NCBI GenBank assembly: GCA_016183815.1
Contig: JACPDW010000010.1
Span: 62,001 to 126,000, forward strand
Reading direction: 5' to 3'
Length of the DNA: 64,000 bases
Source of the DNA: Flavobacteriia bacterium
Lineage (GTDB): Bacteria; Bacteroidota; Bacteroidia; Flavobacteriales_D; Crocinitomicaceae
Position 1 is the stretch's first letter; the number at the start of each line of letters is the position of its first letter. This document shows positions 1-9,773 of the stretch, in pieces. The notes beneath the pieces were generated by a model, which was not told the origin of the DNA, did not search any database, and was given only the letters and a program-made list of their open reading frames with translations. A program made the position numbers and the translations under genes.

Positions 1-136
1 TTCCTAAAACTCCACTTGCCATTCCACCAGCCAAAGGGTTACTCCCTCCTCCAGAACAACACCCTTGCGAAAAAAGAAAATTACCTGAAAAAAAATTGCT
101 TATTAATACAAAAACTAAAATTAATTTTTGATACAT
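1..136 (-). CDS. Partial cysteine-rich secreted or membrane protein (N-terminus only)
   Basis: Reading the minus strand from an ATG at 136 gives an open frame that runs off the left edge after 45 residues. It is not in the ORF track because it is cut by the window. It starts MYQKLILVFVLISNFF, a hydrophobic signal peptide, and after a likely cleavage at FLFSQ continues with GCCSGGGSNPLAGG, a Cys-Cys/Gly-rich segment. The start overlaps the 3' end of the thioredoxin-like gene by 16 bases, so the two are probably co-transcribed and co-translated. I recall this Gly-Cys-Cys N-terminus from Bacteroidota envelope proteins of unknown function, but this is memory and not a match I could run. Function unknown. 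Confidence 0.55.
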   Translation of the reverse strand, partial: MYQKLILVFVLISNFFSGNFLFSQGCCSGGGSNPLAGGMASGVLG

Positions 137-891
137 TTTTTTATATCTTTAACACGACCAGCTTCCATTAAATAAATCTGATAAACACCAGATTGTAAAT
201 CGTTTAAATCCAAATCGATATTTTTGGTATTTAATGTAACTGGGCTATTTTTTATAATTTTTCCATCAATATTTATCAATTGTATGTTGTCCACTTTTAA
301 ACTTTCTATCCAACTAACAGTAATACTGTTTTTAATGGTTGGATTTGGGAAAACAAAACTTTGACTAATTGAATTTTCTTGAATTGAATTCAAACAACCA
401 GCATTAATTTCGTTAAAAGCTTCGTTTACAGCTGCTGTAACGCCAGATTCATTAGGAGTGGTATTGACATTATAATAAACTTTTCCATTACAGCCAATTA
501 CAACCGCCTTAGGCATTCCATACGAACCGAAATCATCCATGTTAATTGCACTAGTAGAAAATTCAATCGCCATACTTAATCCAGTATTCATCGACCAAGT
601 TGTTAATGAAGAACAAGAAGTGTTTGCAAAATCATCGGCTAACCAAAATTCAACTTTATTTGGATGTGAAATTGCAAAATTTATAACTGAATTATTAACC
701 TCAAGCAAAGGTGAAGCACAACTTGAACAAGGCATTGGCCAACCAATTACAATTACTTTCCCTTCATTTAATTTATCGTACAAAACATATTGATCGTTTT
801 TACAATCTGTTGCTGTAATCTGAGGTGCAGTTTGTGCGATTATAAATGAAGTCACTGTCAACCAAACAATTAAGATGTAATTTTTTTTCAT
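121..891 (-). CDS. Secreted thioredoxin-like protein with T9SS type A sorting domain
   Basis: A 256-residue protein with a signal peptide (residues 1-20, ending IIAQ). A thioredoxin-like core follows, with a CxxC-type redox motif CSSC at about 55-58, preceded by a VIVIGW strand and followed by an alpha-helical stretch. Other cysteines are present near residues 30, 93 and 134. The C-terminal ~78 residues (FPNPTIKNS to KKCIKN) have the FPNP start and GVYQI strand typical of a T9SS type A sorting domain, so the mature protein is expected to cross the outer membrane. Most TlpA-like proteins in Bacteroidota stay periplasmic, so T9SS export of a redox domain is less common. The gene precedes, and overlaps, a Cys-Cys-rich partial gene, which may be its substrate or partner (inference). 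Likely role: thiol exchange outside the inner membrane. Confidence 0.75.
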   Translation of the reverse strand: MKKNYILIVWLTVTSFIIAQTAPQITATDCKNDQYVLYDKLNEGKVIVIGWPMPCSSCASPLLEVNNSVINFAISHPNKVEFWLADDFANTSCSSLTTWSMNTGLSMAIEFSTSAINMDDFGSYGMPKAVVIGCNGKVYYNVNTTPNESGVTAAVNEAFNEINAGCLNSIQENSISQSFVFPNPTIKNSITVSWIESLKVDNIQLINIDGKIIKNSPVTLNTKNIDLDLNDLQSGVYQIYLMEAGRVKDIKKCIKN

Positions 892-974
892 AAAACATTT
901 TTTTGTAAAATTAAAAAAAAAATTTCTTTTAATCCTTATTAATTCAAGTCAATTATTGGAATCCAACTTTAAAT

Positions 975-3128
975 TTATTTTTGAAAAATACTCCCTACCT
1001 CTTTGGTTATTTTCTGCAATGTTTCCATACCTTTTTGAAGTGCTTCAGAAGACATATCCTCATAATTTGAAAATAAATTTTCAGTAGCTTCCTGTGAAGG
1101 ATAAACTAATATATAATCGTTTTTATTATAAGCTTTATCCATTTTTAATAAAAAGTTTTCTGTTTCATTTGAGAACGAAACACTCCCTTTTCTTGCACTA
1201 CAAATCACTAGTAAATCGCTTTTATAAATTTTAATATTTTTTAAAAAAACCTCCTCTAAAGTGTTAATTAAATGGATATTCAATTCAATAGTTGTTTTCC
1301 TATTTTCTAAATACAATTTGATTTTTTCACTAACATAAGAATTGGCAACAATTTCTAAAGAAATATTCAGTTGAAGTGATAATCGGATAATTCTTTCCAA
1401 CCATGAAGTAAAACTATTTTCTAAATCTGAAAATGGTGGACAATAAAGAAAAATTCTTTTTTTCTCTATAAAAGGACGGTCAATTTTACAAAAAAAGATG
1501 GTTTTAGGACAAAATTCTAATAAGCGTTCTCTTTCATCACCAACAATTTTCATCAATAATTGGTCGTGTTTACTGTCATTAAGCACAACAATATCAGCAG
1601 CTAACTCTTTTGAAGTTCGTGCGATACCACTACTAATGTTATTATCTATTGTAGCAATTGGATTAACTTTAATTTCTCCTCCTGAATAATGTTTCACAAT
1701 TTCTTCCATGTGATTTCGGGAAGCACGTATCTTTTTTTCGGCTTCAATATCATTCTGAAGAACACTGACAACAGATATTGGATTTATTACCTTTTTGTCC
1801 GTTATTAATATTGAAAAGTCAATTAAATTTTCATTTCCTTTTAATTCATTTGTCGCCACAATAAGATGTTGACTTCTTTTAGAAGGAGAAGTCAATGCTT
1901 CATCATCAATGTTTTCTAATAAATATTTTCTTGAAGCATTTTCTGTGATTAAAGAGGCAATCATACAAGTTAAAAGAATTAAAATTACTGTTCCATTGAC
2001 TACATCTATGTCTAAAATTTTGTTTTCATAACCAACAAAAATAATCGCTAAAGTAGCTGCGGCATGAGCTGAACTTAATCCAAAAATAAGTTGTCTTTCT
2101 GAGGATTTTAAATGATAGATTTGTTGTGTGATAAATGCAGCAAACCATTTTGAAAAAAGTGCAAATGTTGTAAGTACTCCAGCAATGATAAGAGACCAAT
2201 AGCCATTAAATAGTATTTTAATATCAACGACCATACCCACTGAAATCAAAAAGAAGGGAATAAATAAAGCATTACCTATAAATTCAATTCGATTCATCAA
2301 TGGAGAAGAATGTGGAATCAGTCGATTTAAAGCCAATCCAGCCACAAAAGCCCCAATAATATGTTCCATTCCAGCCATTTCAGCTAAAAACGCAGAAAAG
2401 AAAATGACAGAAAGTATAAAAATATAATGTGCTGTTTTTTCACTTTCTAATCTACTTAAAAACCACCTTGATATTTTGGGAATAATCCAAAACATAATGA
2501 CTAAAAAAATGATAAATGAAGTAATTAATCTCAACCAAAAATCTTGACCTAATTCACCTTTAACGCTCGCAGTAATAATGGCTAATATGATTAAAACAGC
2601 GGTGTCTGTCAAAATTGTTCCACCAACAGAAATAGCAACTGGACTTTTTTTTGTTAAACCAAATTTACTTACAATTGGATAGGTAACTAAGGTATGCGTT
2701 GCAAACATCGAAGCAGTAAGTAAACTCGCCATTAAATCAAAATTTAAAATATAGTAACACAATGGAAATCCAAGAGAAAGAGGGATAATAAAAGTAAGAA
2801 ATCCAAAAGTGATGCTCTTATTACGATATTTTTTAAACTCGTTCATGTCTAATTCCAATCCAGCCATGAACATAATATACAATAATCCTATGGTAGAAAA
2901 CAATTTTACCGAGCCATCTGATTCTAAAAGTTTTTCACCAATTAAATTCATTCCTTTTGGTCCGATGATTACCCCTGAAATGATCAACCCAATGATTGCT
3001 GGAATTTTAAATTTCCTTAAAACTATTGGAGTCATTAAAATAATAAAAAGTAATAAAGAAAATATTAGTACCGGGTTTTTTAACGGTAAATGAAAAGAAT
3101 GAATAAGATGACTAAAAAAATAGTTCAT
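975..3128 (-). CDS. CPA2-family cation:proton antiporter with universal-stress-like C-terminal domains
   Basis: A 717-residue protein. Residues 1 to about 400 form a Na+/H+ exchanger domain with about 12 hydrophobic segments; conserved pieces include the TDTAVLIILAI segment and the HIIGAFVAGLALNR segment, which carry the polar residues used in ion exchange in this family. Residues about 415-700 are soluble and look like two UspA-like domains (ISVVSVLQND, ADIVVLNDSKHD, LLVICSARKG), instead of the RCK/TrkA domain of KefB/KefC. It likely exchanges Na+ or K+ for protons at the inner membrane, with cytosolic domains sensing nucleotides or stress (inference). It is transcribed alone, divergently from the secreted protein at 3416. 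A TACTTTTG box lies 8 bases before the ATG. Ion specificity cannot be told from sequence. Confidence 0.85.
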   Translation of the reverse strand: MNYFFSHLIHSFHLPLKNPVLIFSLLLFIILMTPIVLRKFKIPAIIGLIISGVIIGPKGMNLIGEKLLESDGSVKLFSTIGLLYIMFMAGLELDMNEFKKYRNKSITFGFLTFIIPLSLGFPLCYYILNFDLMASLLTASMFATHTLVTYPIVSKFGLTKKSPVAISVGGTILTDTAVLIILAIITASVKGELGQDFWLRLITSFIIFLVIMFWIIPKISRWFLSRLESEKTAHYIFILSVIFFSAFLAEMAGMEHIIGAFVAGLALNRLIPHSSPLMNRIEFIGNALFIPFFLISVGMVVDIKILFNGYWSLIIAGVLTTFALFSKWFAAFITQQIYHLKSSERQLIFGLSSAHAAATLAIIFVGYENKILDIDVVNGTVILILLTCMIASLITENASRKYLLENIDDEALTSPSKRSQHLIVATNELKGNENLIDFSILITDKKVINPISVVSVLQNDIEAEKKIRASRNHMEEIVKHYSGGEIKVNPIATIDNNISSGIARTSKELAADIVVLNDSKHDQLLMKIVGDERERLLEFCPKTIFFCKIDRPFIEKKRIFLYCPPFSDLENSFTSWLERIIRLSLQLNISLEIVANSYVSEKIKLYLENRKTTIELNIHLINTLEEVFLKNIKIYKSDLLVICSARKGSVSFSNETENFLLKMDKAYNKNDYILVYPSQEATENLFSNYEDMSSEALQKGMETLQKITKEVGSIFQK

Positions 3129-3136
3129 ATCTCTTG

Positions 3137-3144
3137 CAAAAGTA
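3137..3144 (-). promoter_or_regulatory. Putative -7 box of the antiporter gene
   Basis: On the minus strand this reads TACTTTTG, matching the Bacteroidota -7 consensus TAnnTTTG, with 8 bases to the ATG. No good -33 TTTG is present at the usual spacing (TTTC occurs 17 bases upstream). Start-site mapping would be needed; if used, the mRNA leader would be only a few bases. Confidence 0.45.
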
Positions 3145-3182
3145 CGCTTTTTTATGCTGTTGAAACAGAGTAAGTGATTTAA

Positions 3183-3199
3183 TTTAGAGGAGCTCTAAA
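3183..3199. other. Short perfect inverted repeat in a divergent intergenic region
   Basis: TTTAGAG-GAG-CTCTAAA is a perfect 7-bp stem with a 3-base loop. It lies in the 287-base gap between the divergent antiporter and secreted-protein genes. No U-tract follows on either strand, so it is not a convincing terminator; it could be an operator or chance. The rest of the gap is AT-rich and shows nothing else I can identify. Confidence 0.25.
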
Positions 3200-3415
3200 A
3201 ATTCAAATAGTCAAAATTTAAATAGCTTTACAAAGATAAAGAGAAATTATGAAACACATTAGCTTGTTTTAAAATGTTTAAATTTTCAAAAAGAACTACT
3301 ATTTTAATTTTTAACTACTATTGTTGATATTTAAAAAAGTTTGATTATTTTTGATAAGCAAAAATTTATTAAAACTTTTAGGTGAATTGTTTATTTGATT
3401 TTTATTATTTTATTT

Positions 3416-4990
3416 ATGAAAAATAGTTTAACATTTCTAATTATTTTGGTTTTCTCTTTTAAAGCGAATAGTCAACCTTGTGGAGTAGTTCAAAATTTAA
3501 GTCAAATTCAACAAACCCAAATCAATTCATTATTAAGTTCTCTTGACAATGTACTTAATGACGAAAATTTGTTTCTCATTGACTCGATAAGTAATGAACT
3601 AAAAAACGTTTTTTCCACTCAAGGAGGCCTTCCAGACGCTGTTGAAACTTTTTACACTTTAAATTCTAATATTTCTTGGATAGAGCTGGAAAATGCACTT
3701 TTACTTTCCAGAGAATTAATAGCTTCAGACAGTTTGGTATATGCTAACTTATGGAAAACAGCTAAAGGAATGAAACCGCCATCATATCTAGCAAATTCTC
3801 TTTTTTTAAGATCCTCTGCTGAAATAGCAAGTGGATTACTTAAAATCGCTGAAAAAGAAACAGATTTAACACGAAAATTATTATATCAGTCATGGGCAGT
3901 TAGGACTTTTGATAGTTTAGCTACAATGCAAATTCAAAGTGGTCCATGTATGGGTGCATTTCCATTTCCAGATCTTAGAATTTATAACGACCCTGAGTTT
4001 AGCCCAATTATAGAAAATTTTATGCTTTTTTGTGGTGAAGATTCTATAAATGTATTACAAAACGGATGGATTATTGATGACAAAGAAACTGGTGAATTTA
4101 AATTTGATGCTGGGGTTATAGCAAATGCATACTATGAAGCATTTCAATACACAGGCAATATAAATTATAAAAATATTGTATTATCAATCGGAAATTATTT
4201 AAAACAATTAAAATTTAATCTAAATTACAACTACAATACATTTGTTTCTTTAGGACTCACAAGAGCTTATCAATTAAGCAACGATACTAGCTATTTAAAT
4301 AGAGCAATAGTAAATTTGCGTTATGCAGTATTTCCTGGACAAATTGAAAATGGCAGATGGGTTGACGGACACAATGCCAATTCAAGGTATCACAGTATTA
4401 TTATTCAAAACATTATTCCAACAATTCAAATAATACCTTTAACAAATAGTTACAAAAGTGTTTTGGAAAACATGACCCACAAAGCCGTTAAAAACATGTT
4501 AGATTATTCTACTGTTTGCAATTCAGCAACGGGATATCGCTGGCTTTTGAAGGCGTACAATCTTAACTCTTCAATTATTTCGGATTTTTTAAGGGATTCT
4601 ATTTCAAATTTGATTGGAAAACATATCAATCAATCCTTTGAAAATGGAAAGTATTTAGATGTTCCCACGATGGGAGAATATTTAGAATTACTTGATGTTT
4701 TATCTAGTGTTGATGAAATAGAGAATAGTAAAAATTTAAAAATCAACATCTTTCCTAATCCAACGAATAAAATAATAAACATAAATTTTAATATTTTAGA
4801 ACAAGATAATATTGATTTATCAATTTACGACAATAAAGGACAACTTGTTCAAGTCATCGACAAAGGAAAAAAATCTAAAGGAAATTATAATTATCAATTT
4901 GACTTTAGTGGAAATAGAAATGGTGTATATTTTATAACTCTATGTTCATCTTATGGAAAAACTACTCAAAAATTTGTACTTATGAAATAA
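3416..4990 (+). CDS. Unidentified secreted protein with T9SS type A sorting domain, helical-repeat core
   Basis: The ORF track begins at 3395, but the ATG at 3416 gives a clean signal peptide (MKNSLTFLIILVFSFKANSQ), so I use that start (524 residues). The core, about residues 30-430, is rich in helix pairs, with segments such as FDAGVIANAYYEAFQYTG and TFVSLGLTRAYQLSND, a pattern seen in alpha/alpha six-hairpin toroid enzymes (glycan hydrolases and lyases). A WVDGHNANSRYH segment looks like a conserved polar, possibly catalytic, site. The last ~80 residues (INIFPNPTNK to QKFVLMK) are a T9SS type A sorting domain. No close family comes to mind, so the enzyme assignment is inference only. The gene is monocistronic, flanked by the divergent antiporter and the yceD cluster. 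Confidence 0.7.
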   Translation: MKNSLTFLIILVFSFKANSQPCGVVQNLSQIQQTQINSLLSSLDNVLNDENLFLIDSISNELKNVFSTQGGLPDAVETFYTLNSNISWIELENALLLSRELIASDSLVYANLWKTAKGMKPPSYLANSLFLRSSAEIASGLLKIAEKETDLTRKLLYQSWAVRTFDSLATMQIQSGPCMGAFPFPDLRIYNDPEFSPIIENFMLFCGEDSINVLQNGWIIDDKETGEFKFDAGVIANAYYEAFQYTGNINYKNIVLSIGNYLKQLKFNLNYNYNTFVSLGLTRAYQLSNDTSYLNRAIVNLRYAVFPGQIENGRWVDGHNANSRYHSIIIQNIIPTIQIIPLTNSYKSVLENMTHKAVKNMLDYSTVCNSATGYRWLLKAYNLNSSIISDFLRDSISNLIGKHINQSFENGKYLDVPTMGEYLELLDVLSSVDEIENSKNLKINIFPNPTNKIININFNILEQDNIDLSIYDNKGQLVQVIDKGKKSKGNYNYQFDFSGNRNGVYFITLCSSYGKTTQKFVLMK

Positions 4991-5093
4991 ATTTAGATGA
5001 GTTATAAAAATTGATGTTATGAATCTAAAATCTTAACCAATAAAAAAAAATGAAATAAATTCTATTTTTTCATTCTATTTCGTTTAAAAATTG

Positions 5094-5101
5094 TAACTTT
5101 G
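5094..5101 (+). promoter_or_regulatory. Putative -7 promoter box of the yceD-rpmF-plsX-fabH cluster
   Basis: TAACTTTG matches TAnnTTTG, followed by CAGTCGCC and the ATG 42 bases downstream. It lies in the 153-base gap after the T9SS protein gene and is the best candidate for driving the lipid cluster. The -33 region is a T-rich stretch without a clear TTTG. Confidence 0.5.
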
Positions 5102-5143
5102 CAGTCGCCTTTGAAAAAAAGCAGTGTGTTTTATTATTAAGAA

Positions 5144-5641
5144 ATGGCGAAAAAAAACAAAGAATATGTCATCCCATTTGTGGGTTTAAAAGTAGGTAAA
5201 CACGAATTTTTATTTGACATAAACGATTCGTTCTTTGATGATTATGAATTTTCTTTGATTAAAAAAGGGCAACTCAAAGTGAAGTTGTTTTTAGAGAAAA
5301 AAGAGAATATGTTGGTGGCAGATTTTACTATGAAAGGAGTAGTAGAAACGATTTGTGATTGTTGTAATGATGTACTTTCATTGCCAGTTAAAAATACTTC
5401 AAAATTGATTTATACAATTGGTTTAGAAGATTTTTCTGATGACAATATTACCGTTTTACACCCAGATGATTTTGAAATTGATGTTAAATATCCAATTTAC
5501 GAACTCATTTCACTCTCCTTGCCGAGTAAAAAAAAGCACACTAAGGGATTTTGTAATCCCGAAATGATAGAAATAATGAGAAAATATATGGTTAATTTTG
5601 ACGATACAAATGTTGAACCAGGTACTTTTTCTGAGAATTAA
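5144..5641 (+). CDS. YceD/DUF177 family protein
   Basis: A 165-residue cytosolic protein matching the DUF177 (YceD) family in length, in its position directly upstream of rpmF, and in its internal cysteine motif (TICDCCNDVL), with a later FCNPEM cysteine. In many bacteria yceD and rpmF are co-transcribed and YceD has been linked to 23S rRNA accumulation; the exact biochemical role here is unknown. It is 32 bases upstream of rpmF and begins the yceD-rpmF-plsX-fabH-accB-accC gene order. The CDCC pair could bind a metal (inference). Confidence 0.88.
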   Translation: MAKKNKEYVIPFVGLKVGKHEFLFDINDSFFDDYEFSLIKKGQLKVKLFLEKKENMLVADFTMKGVVETICDCCNDVLSLPVKNTSKLIYTIGLEDFSDDNITVLHPDDFEIDVKYPIYELISLSLPSKKKHTKGFCNPEMIEIMRKYMVNFDDTNVEPGTFSEN

Positions 5642-5673
5642 ATTTGAATTAAATATTTTATTTATAACTAGTT

Positions 5674-5865
5674 ATGGCACATCCAAAAAGAAGACAATCT
5701 TCAACAAGAAGAGATAAAAGAAGAACACATGACAATGCAACATCTGGTAATATTGCTATTTGTCCAACTACTAAACAAGCACATTTGTTTCATCATGCTC
5801 ATTGGCATGAAGGCAAATTGTATTATAGAGGTAGAGTTCTAGCCGAAAAAGAAGTTGCAGTTTAA
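5674..5865 (+). CDS. rpmF: 50S ribosomal protein L32
   Basis: A 63-residue basic protein starting [20 protein letters not shown], the diagnostic N-terminus of bacterial L32. It lacks the CxxC zinc pair (only one Cys, in IAICPTTKQ), so it is a zinc-free form. It assembles in the large subunit near the peptidyl transferase region. It sits 32 bases after yceD and 23 bases before plsX, the usual arrangement linking ribosome synthesis to phospholipid and fatty acid genes. Confidence 0.97.
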   Translation: MAHPKRRQSSTRRDKRRTHDNATSGNIAICPTTKQAHLFHHAHWHEGKLYYRGRVLAEKEVAV

Positions 5866-5888
5866 TTTATTCTAATTCTTCATCCACT

Positions 5889-6827
5889 ATGAAGATTGGG
5901 ATTGATATACTAGGTGGTGATTTTGCACCATCAGCGAATATCTTAGGAGTTGTTCAAGCATGTGAATCACTTCCTAAAGGGGTAACTTTTGCCCTATTTG
6001 GTGATATGCATCAAATAAAAGAAGCTTTACAAAATCATAATGTTGACTTCAATAGGATTGAAATTATTCATGCTCCTGATATTATTACAATGCATGATCA
6101 CCCTACAAGAGCAATACCTAACAAACCAAATAGCTCTATAGCAGTTGGTTTTGAATATTTGTCACAAAAGAAAATCGATACTTTCGCCTCTACTGGAAAC
6201 ACAGGTGCAATGTTGGTTGGTGCTATTTATAAAATAAACACCATTCCAGGTATTATAAGACCTTGTATCACTTCAGTTATTCCAAATATTCTTGGAGGCA
6301 CTTCACTTTTGTTAGACGTAGGGTCAAATGCGGATTGTAAAGCAGATGTTCTTTACCAGTTTGGTGTATTAGGTAGTATCTATTCAAAAAATATTTTTGG
6401 CTTAGAAAATCCAAAAGTTGCTTTGTTAAACATAGGTGAAGAAGAAAGTAAAGGTAATTTGCTTACAATTGCAACTCATAAACTCTTAAAAGAATCCGAT
6501 GAAATCAATTTTATTGGAAATATTGAGGGTCGAGATATTTTTACTGGTGTTGCAGATGTGATTGTTTGCGATGGATTTACTGGAAATGTAGTATTAAAAG
6601 AAGCTGAAGGCATCTATACATTAATGAAAAAAAGAGGCATTAAAGACGAATACTTCGATCGTTTTAATTATGAAAATTATGGCGGAACTCCAGTATTAGG
6701 TGTTAAGGGTAATGTAATTATTGGACATGGAATTTCTAATGAAAAAGCAGTAAAAAACATGTTGATTCATAGTTATGAAATCGCAAAATCAGAATTGTCA
6801 TCCAAAATCAATCAAGCATTTAACTAA
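5889..6827 (+). CDS. plsX: Phosphate acyltransferase PlsX
   Basis: A 312-residue protein with the PlsX start KIGIDILGGDFAP and the conserved segments FASTGNTGAMLVGA, LLDVGSNADCKADVL and VCDGFTGNVVLKEAEG. PlsX converts acyl-ACP and phosphate into acyl-phosphate, the donor for PlsY in phospholipid synthesis, working peripherally at the inner membrane. Length is normal. The stop codon directly abuts the fabH start (TAA-ATG), suggesting coupled translation. Confidence 0.97.
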   Translation: MKIGIDILGGDFAPSANILGVVQACESLPKGVTFALFGDMHQIKEALQNHNVDFNRIEIIHAPDIITMHDHPTRAIPNKPNSSIAVGFEYLSQKKIDTFASTGNTGAMLVGAIYKINTIPGIIRPCITSVIPNILGGTSLLLDVGSNADCKADVLYQFGVLGSIYSKNIFGLENPKVALLNIGEEESKGNLLTIATHKLLKESDEINFIGNIEGRDIFTGVADVIVCDGFTGNVVLKEAEGIYTLMKKRGIKDEYFDRFNYENYGGTPVLGVKGNVIIGHGISNEKAVKNMLIHSYEIAKSELSSKINQAFN

Positions 6828-7826
6828 ATGAATAAAATAACAGCAGCAATTACAGGCGTTCAAGGATATGTACCAGAATACATTTTAACCAACGAGGAAC
6901 TATCTAAAATGGTTGATACTTCTGATGAATGGATAACCTCTCGTACTGGAATTTCTGAACGAAGAATAATGAAAAATGGGGCTTCTTCTGATATGGCTTG
7001 TAATGCAATCGATCAACTATTAAAGAAAAAAGGAATTGACCCTCTGGAAATTGAACTTGTTATTGTGGCTACTGTTACTCCTGACTTCCCTTTTCCAAGT
7101 ACATCAAACGTGATTTGTGATAAATTGGGAATGAAAAATGCCTGGGGATATGACATCATTGCTGCATGCTCTGGTTTTATTTTTGCTCTTCAAACAGGTG
7201 CAAAGTTTATTGAAACAGGTACTCATAAAAAAGTTATTGTAGTTGGAGTTGATAAGATGAGTTCTATTATTGACTATACTGATAGAACAACTTGTGTGAT
7301 TTTTGGCGATGGATGTGGTGCAGTTTTATTAGAACCAAATTCAGAAGGTCTAGGTATCATTGATGCTATTCTTCATAGTGATGGTAGTGGAAGAAAATAT
7401 CTAATTCAACCTGCCGGAGGATCTAACTTACCTGCTTCGCAAGAAACTGTTGACAATAGATTACATTATGTAAAACAGGAAGGGAAAACGGTGTATAAAT
7501 TTGCCGTAACGAATATGGCGGAGGTTTCCGCTCGAATTATGGAAAAAAACAATCTAAAAAGCGAAGATGTGGATTGGTTAGTTCCTCACCAAGCTAATCT
7601 TAGAATTATCGATGCTACAGCGGAACGTATGGGTTTGCCAAAAGAAAAAGTAATGATCAATATCCAAAAATACGGAAATACAACTGCTGGAACTTTACCT
7701 TTATGTCTTTGGGATTGGGAAAAACAATTAAAAAAAGGTGATAATATTATTTTATCTGCTTTTGGTGGAGGTTTTACATGGGGTGCTCTTTATTTGAAAT
7801 GGGCTTATGATACCCCAATAAATTAA
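6828..7826 (+). CDS. fabH: Beta-ketoacyl-ACP synthase III
   Basis: A 332-residue condensing enzyme that starts fatty acid synthesis by joining an acyl-CoA primer to malonyl-ACP. The Cys-His-Asn triad is visible: Cys about 114 in AACSGF, His in VPHQANLRI and Asn in GNTTAGT. The GGGFTWGA C-terminal loop is intact. It is immediately downstream of plsX and 70 bases upstream of accB, so the group supplies both primer condensation and malonyl-CoA. Confidence 0.97.
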   Translation: MNKITAAITGVQGYVPEYILTNEELSKMVDTSDEWITSRTGISERRIMKNGASSDMACNAIDQLLKKKGIDPLEIELVIVATVTPDFPFPSTSNVICDKLGMKNAWGYDIIAACSGFIFALQTGAKFIETGTHKKVIVVGVDKMSSIIDYTDRTTCVIFGDGCGAVLLEPNSEGLGIIDAILHSDGSGRKYLIQPAGGSNLPASQETVDNRLHYVKQEGKTVYKFAVTNMAEVSARIMEKNNLKSEDVDWLVPHQANLRIIDATAERMGLPKEKVMINIQKYGNTTAGTLPLCLWDWEKQLKKGDNIILSAFGGGFTWGALYLKWAYDTPIN

Positions 7827-7896
7827 ATTAAAAATTTAACAAAGAAATATTATTATAAATATTTATTTTTACAAATATTTTAAACATTAAAAAACT

Positions 7897-8388
7897 ATGA
7901 ATTTAAACGAAATCCAAGAACTTATTAAGTTTGTTTCAAAAACAGGCGTAAGTGAAGTAGAAATAGAAAGAAAAGATTTTAAAATAGTTATCAAAACTGA
8001 GTCAAAACAAAAAGAACAAGTTATTGTTCAAGCAAGTGTGCCTCCTGTATATCAATCTGCACCTGCAACAACTCCAATAAATGCTCCCACTCCTACACAA
8101 AATACGCTTGACAACAAACCTGAAAATCCTATTGAAGAGAAAACAAATTTAATTACCATAAAATCCCCAATGATTGGAACTTTTTATCGTTCTTCATCTC
8201 CTGATAAAGACCCTTATGTACAAGTTGGAGATTCAATTCAAAAAGGTGCTACTGTTTGCGTTATTGAAGCTATGAAACTTTTTAATGAAATTGAATCAGA
8301 AATTTCTGGTAAAATAGTAAAAGTTTTGGTTGACGATGCTTCTCCTGTTGAATATGATCAAGCTTTATTTCTTGTAGATCCAAGCTGA
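7897..8388 (+). CDS. accB: Biotin carboxyl carrier protein of acetyl-CoA carboxylase
   Basis: A 163-residue BCCP. The N-terminal helix [24 protein letters not shown] and a Pro/Ala/Thr-rich linker (about residues 50-85) lead to the biotinyl domain, with the EAMKLFNEI site. The biotinylated lysine is residue 127. It carries carboxybiotin between AccC and the carboxyltransferase. AccC follows 40 bases later; accA and accD are not in this window. Confidence 0.96.
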   Translation: MNLNEIQELIKFVSKTGVSEVEIERKDFKIVIKTESKQKEQVIVQASVPPVYQSAPATTPINAPTPTQNTLDNKPENPIEEKTNLITIKSPMIGTFYRSSSPDKDPYVQVGDSIQKGATVCVIEAMKLFNEIESEISGKIVKVLVDDASPVEYDQALFLVDPS

Positions 8389-8428
8389 TTTTTATTTTTG
8401 ATTTTCGTTTCCAACTAATTAGTTACTT

Positions 8429-9763
8429 ATGTTTAAAAAAATATTAATTGCCAATAGAGGTGAAATTGCGTTACGAGTTATAAGAACTTGTAAAGAAATG
8501 GGAATTAAAACAGTAGCTGTTTATTCAACTGCAGATAAGGACAGTTTGCCAGTACGTTTTGCTGATGAAGCTGTTTGTATAGGTCCTCCTGTAAGTGCAA
8601 AATCTTACCTTTCAATACCAAATATCATATCTGCAGCTGAAATAACCAACTCAGACGCAATACATCCTGGTTATGGATTTTTGTCAGAAAATGAAAAATT
8701 TTCATCTATTTGTCAAAAACACGGTATAAAATTTATTGGTGCTTTACCCGAACAAATTGCAGCTATGGGTGACAAAGCAACCGCTAAAGCTACAATGATA
8801 GCCGCTGGCGTTCCATGTATTCCTGGTTCAGAAGGTTTATTAAAAGATATTAATGATGCTAAAGATCAAGCAAATATAGTTGGTTATCCTATCATCCTGA
8901 AAGCAACGGCTGGTGGTGGTGGAAAAGGAATGCGTATTGTTTGGAAAGAAGAAGATATTGAAAATGCTTGGAATTCTGCTCGTCAAGAAGCCTCAGCAGC
9001 TTTTGGAAATGATGGTATCTACATGGAAAAATATATCGAAGAACCTAGACACATTGAAATTCAAATAGCTGGTGATAGTTTCGGAAACGCTTGTCATCTA
9101 TCAGAAAGAGATTGTTCAATTCAAAGAAGACATCAAAAATTAATCGAAGAAACGCCTTCTCCTTTTATGACTCCAGAATTAAGAGATAAAATGGGTGAAG
9201 CAGCCATTAAAGCAACTAAAGCCGTGAATTACGAAGGGGTTGGGACTGTAGAATTTTTAGTGGACAAACACAGGAATTTCTATTTTATGGAAATGAACAC
9301 CAGAATTCAAGTTGAACACACTATTACAGAAGAAGTTATTGATTATGATTTAATTAAAGAACAAATTAAAATAGCTGCTGGAGAAAAAATCTCAGGCAAA
9401 AATTATTATCCTCACCTTCATGCCATTCAATGTCGTATTAATGCTGAAGATCCTTATAATGATTTTAGACCTAGTCCAGGAAAAATAACCAGTTATCATT
9501 CTCCTGGTGGTCATGGTGTTAGAATAGACACCCATGCCTATGCGGGTTACACTATTCCTTCAAACTACGATTCAATGATTTCAAAATTGATAGTGGTAGC
9601 GCAAACTCGTGAAGAAGCCATATTAAAAATGAAAAGAGCTCTTGATGAATATATCATTGAAGGTGTTAAAACAACGATACCTTTTCATCAGAAATTAATG
9701 GAAAATGAAGATTTTAATAAAGGTAATTTTACTACCAAATTTATGGAAACTTTCCAATTTTAA
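8429..9763 (+). CDS. accC: Acetyl-CoA carboxylase, biotin carboxylase subunit
   Basis: A 444-residue ATP-grasp enzyme that carboxylates the biotin on AccB. The N-terminal domain starts [20 protein letters not shown]; the glycine-rich ATP loop is GGGGKGMRI (about residues 161-170); the catalytic region includes [15 protein letters not shown]; and the C-terminal domain has QCRINAEDP. The length is typical of the single-subunit biotin carboxylase. Confidence 0.97.
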   Translation: MFKKILIANRGEIALRVIRTCKEMGIKTVAVYSTADKDSLPVRFADEAVCIGPPVSAKSYLSIPNIISAAEITNSDAIHPGYGFLSENEKFSSICQKHGIKFIGALPEQIAAMGDKATAKATMIAAGVPCIPGSEGLLKDINDAKDQANIVGYPIILKATAGGGGKGMRIVWKEEDIENAWNSARQEASAAFGNDGIYMEKYIEEPRHIEIQIAGDSFGNACHLSERDCSIQRRHQKLIEETPSPFMTPELRDKMGEAAIKATKAVNYEGVGTVEFLVDKHRNFYFMEMNTRIQVEHTITEEVIDYDLIKEQIKIAAGEKISGKNYYPHLHAIQCRINAEDPYNDFRPSPGKITSYHSPGGHGVRIDTHAYAGYTIPSNYDSMISKLIVVAQTREEAILKMKRALDEYIIEGVKTTIPFHQKLMENEDFNKGNFTTKFMETFQF

Positions 9764-9773
9764 ATTGAAAAAT

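Noticed and set aside
539-793. 84-residue plus-strand ORF inside the thioredoxin-like gene
   Set aside because: It lies wholly antisense to a gene with a signal peptide and sorting domain, has no recognisable domain and no promoter; a shadow frame.
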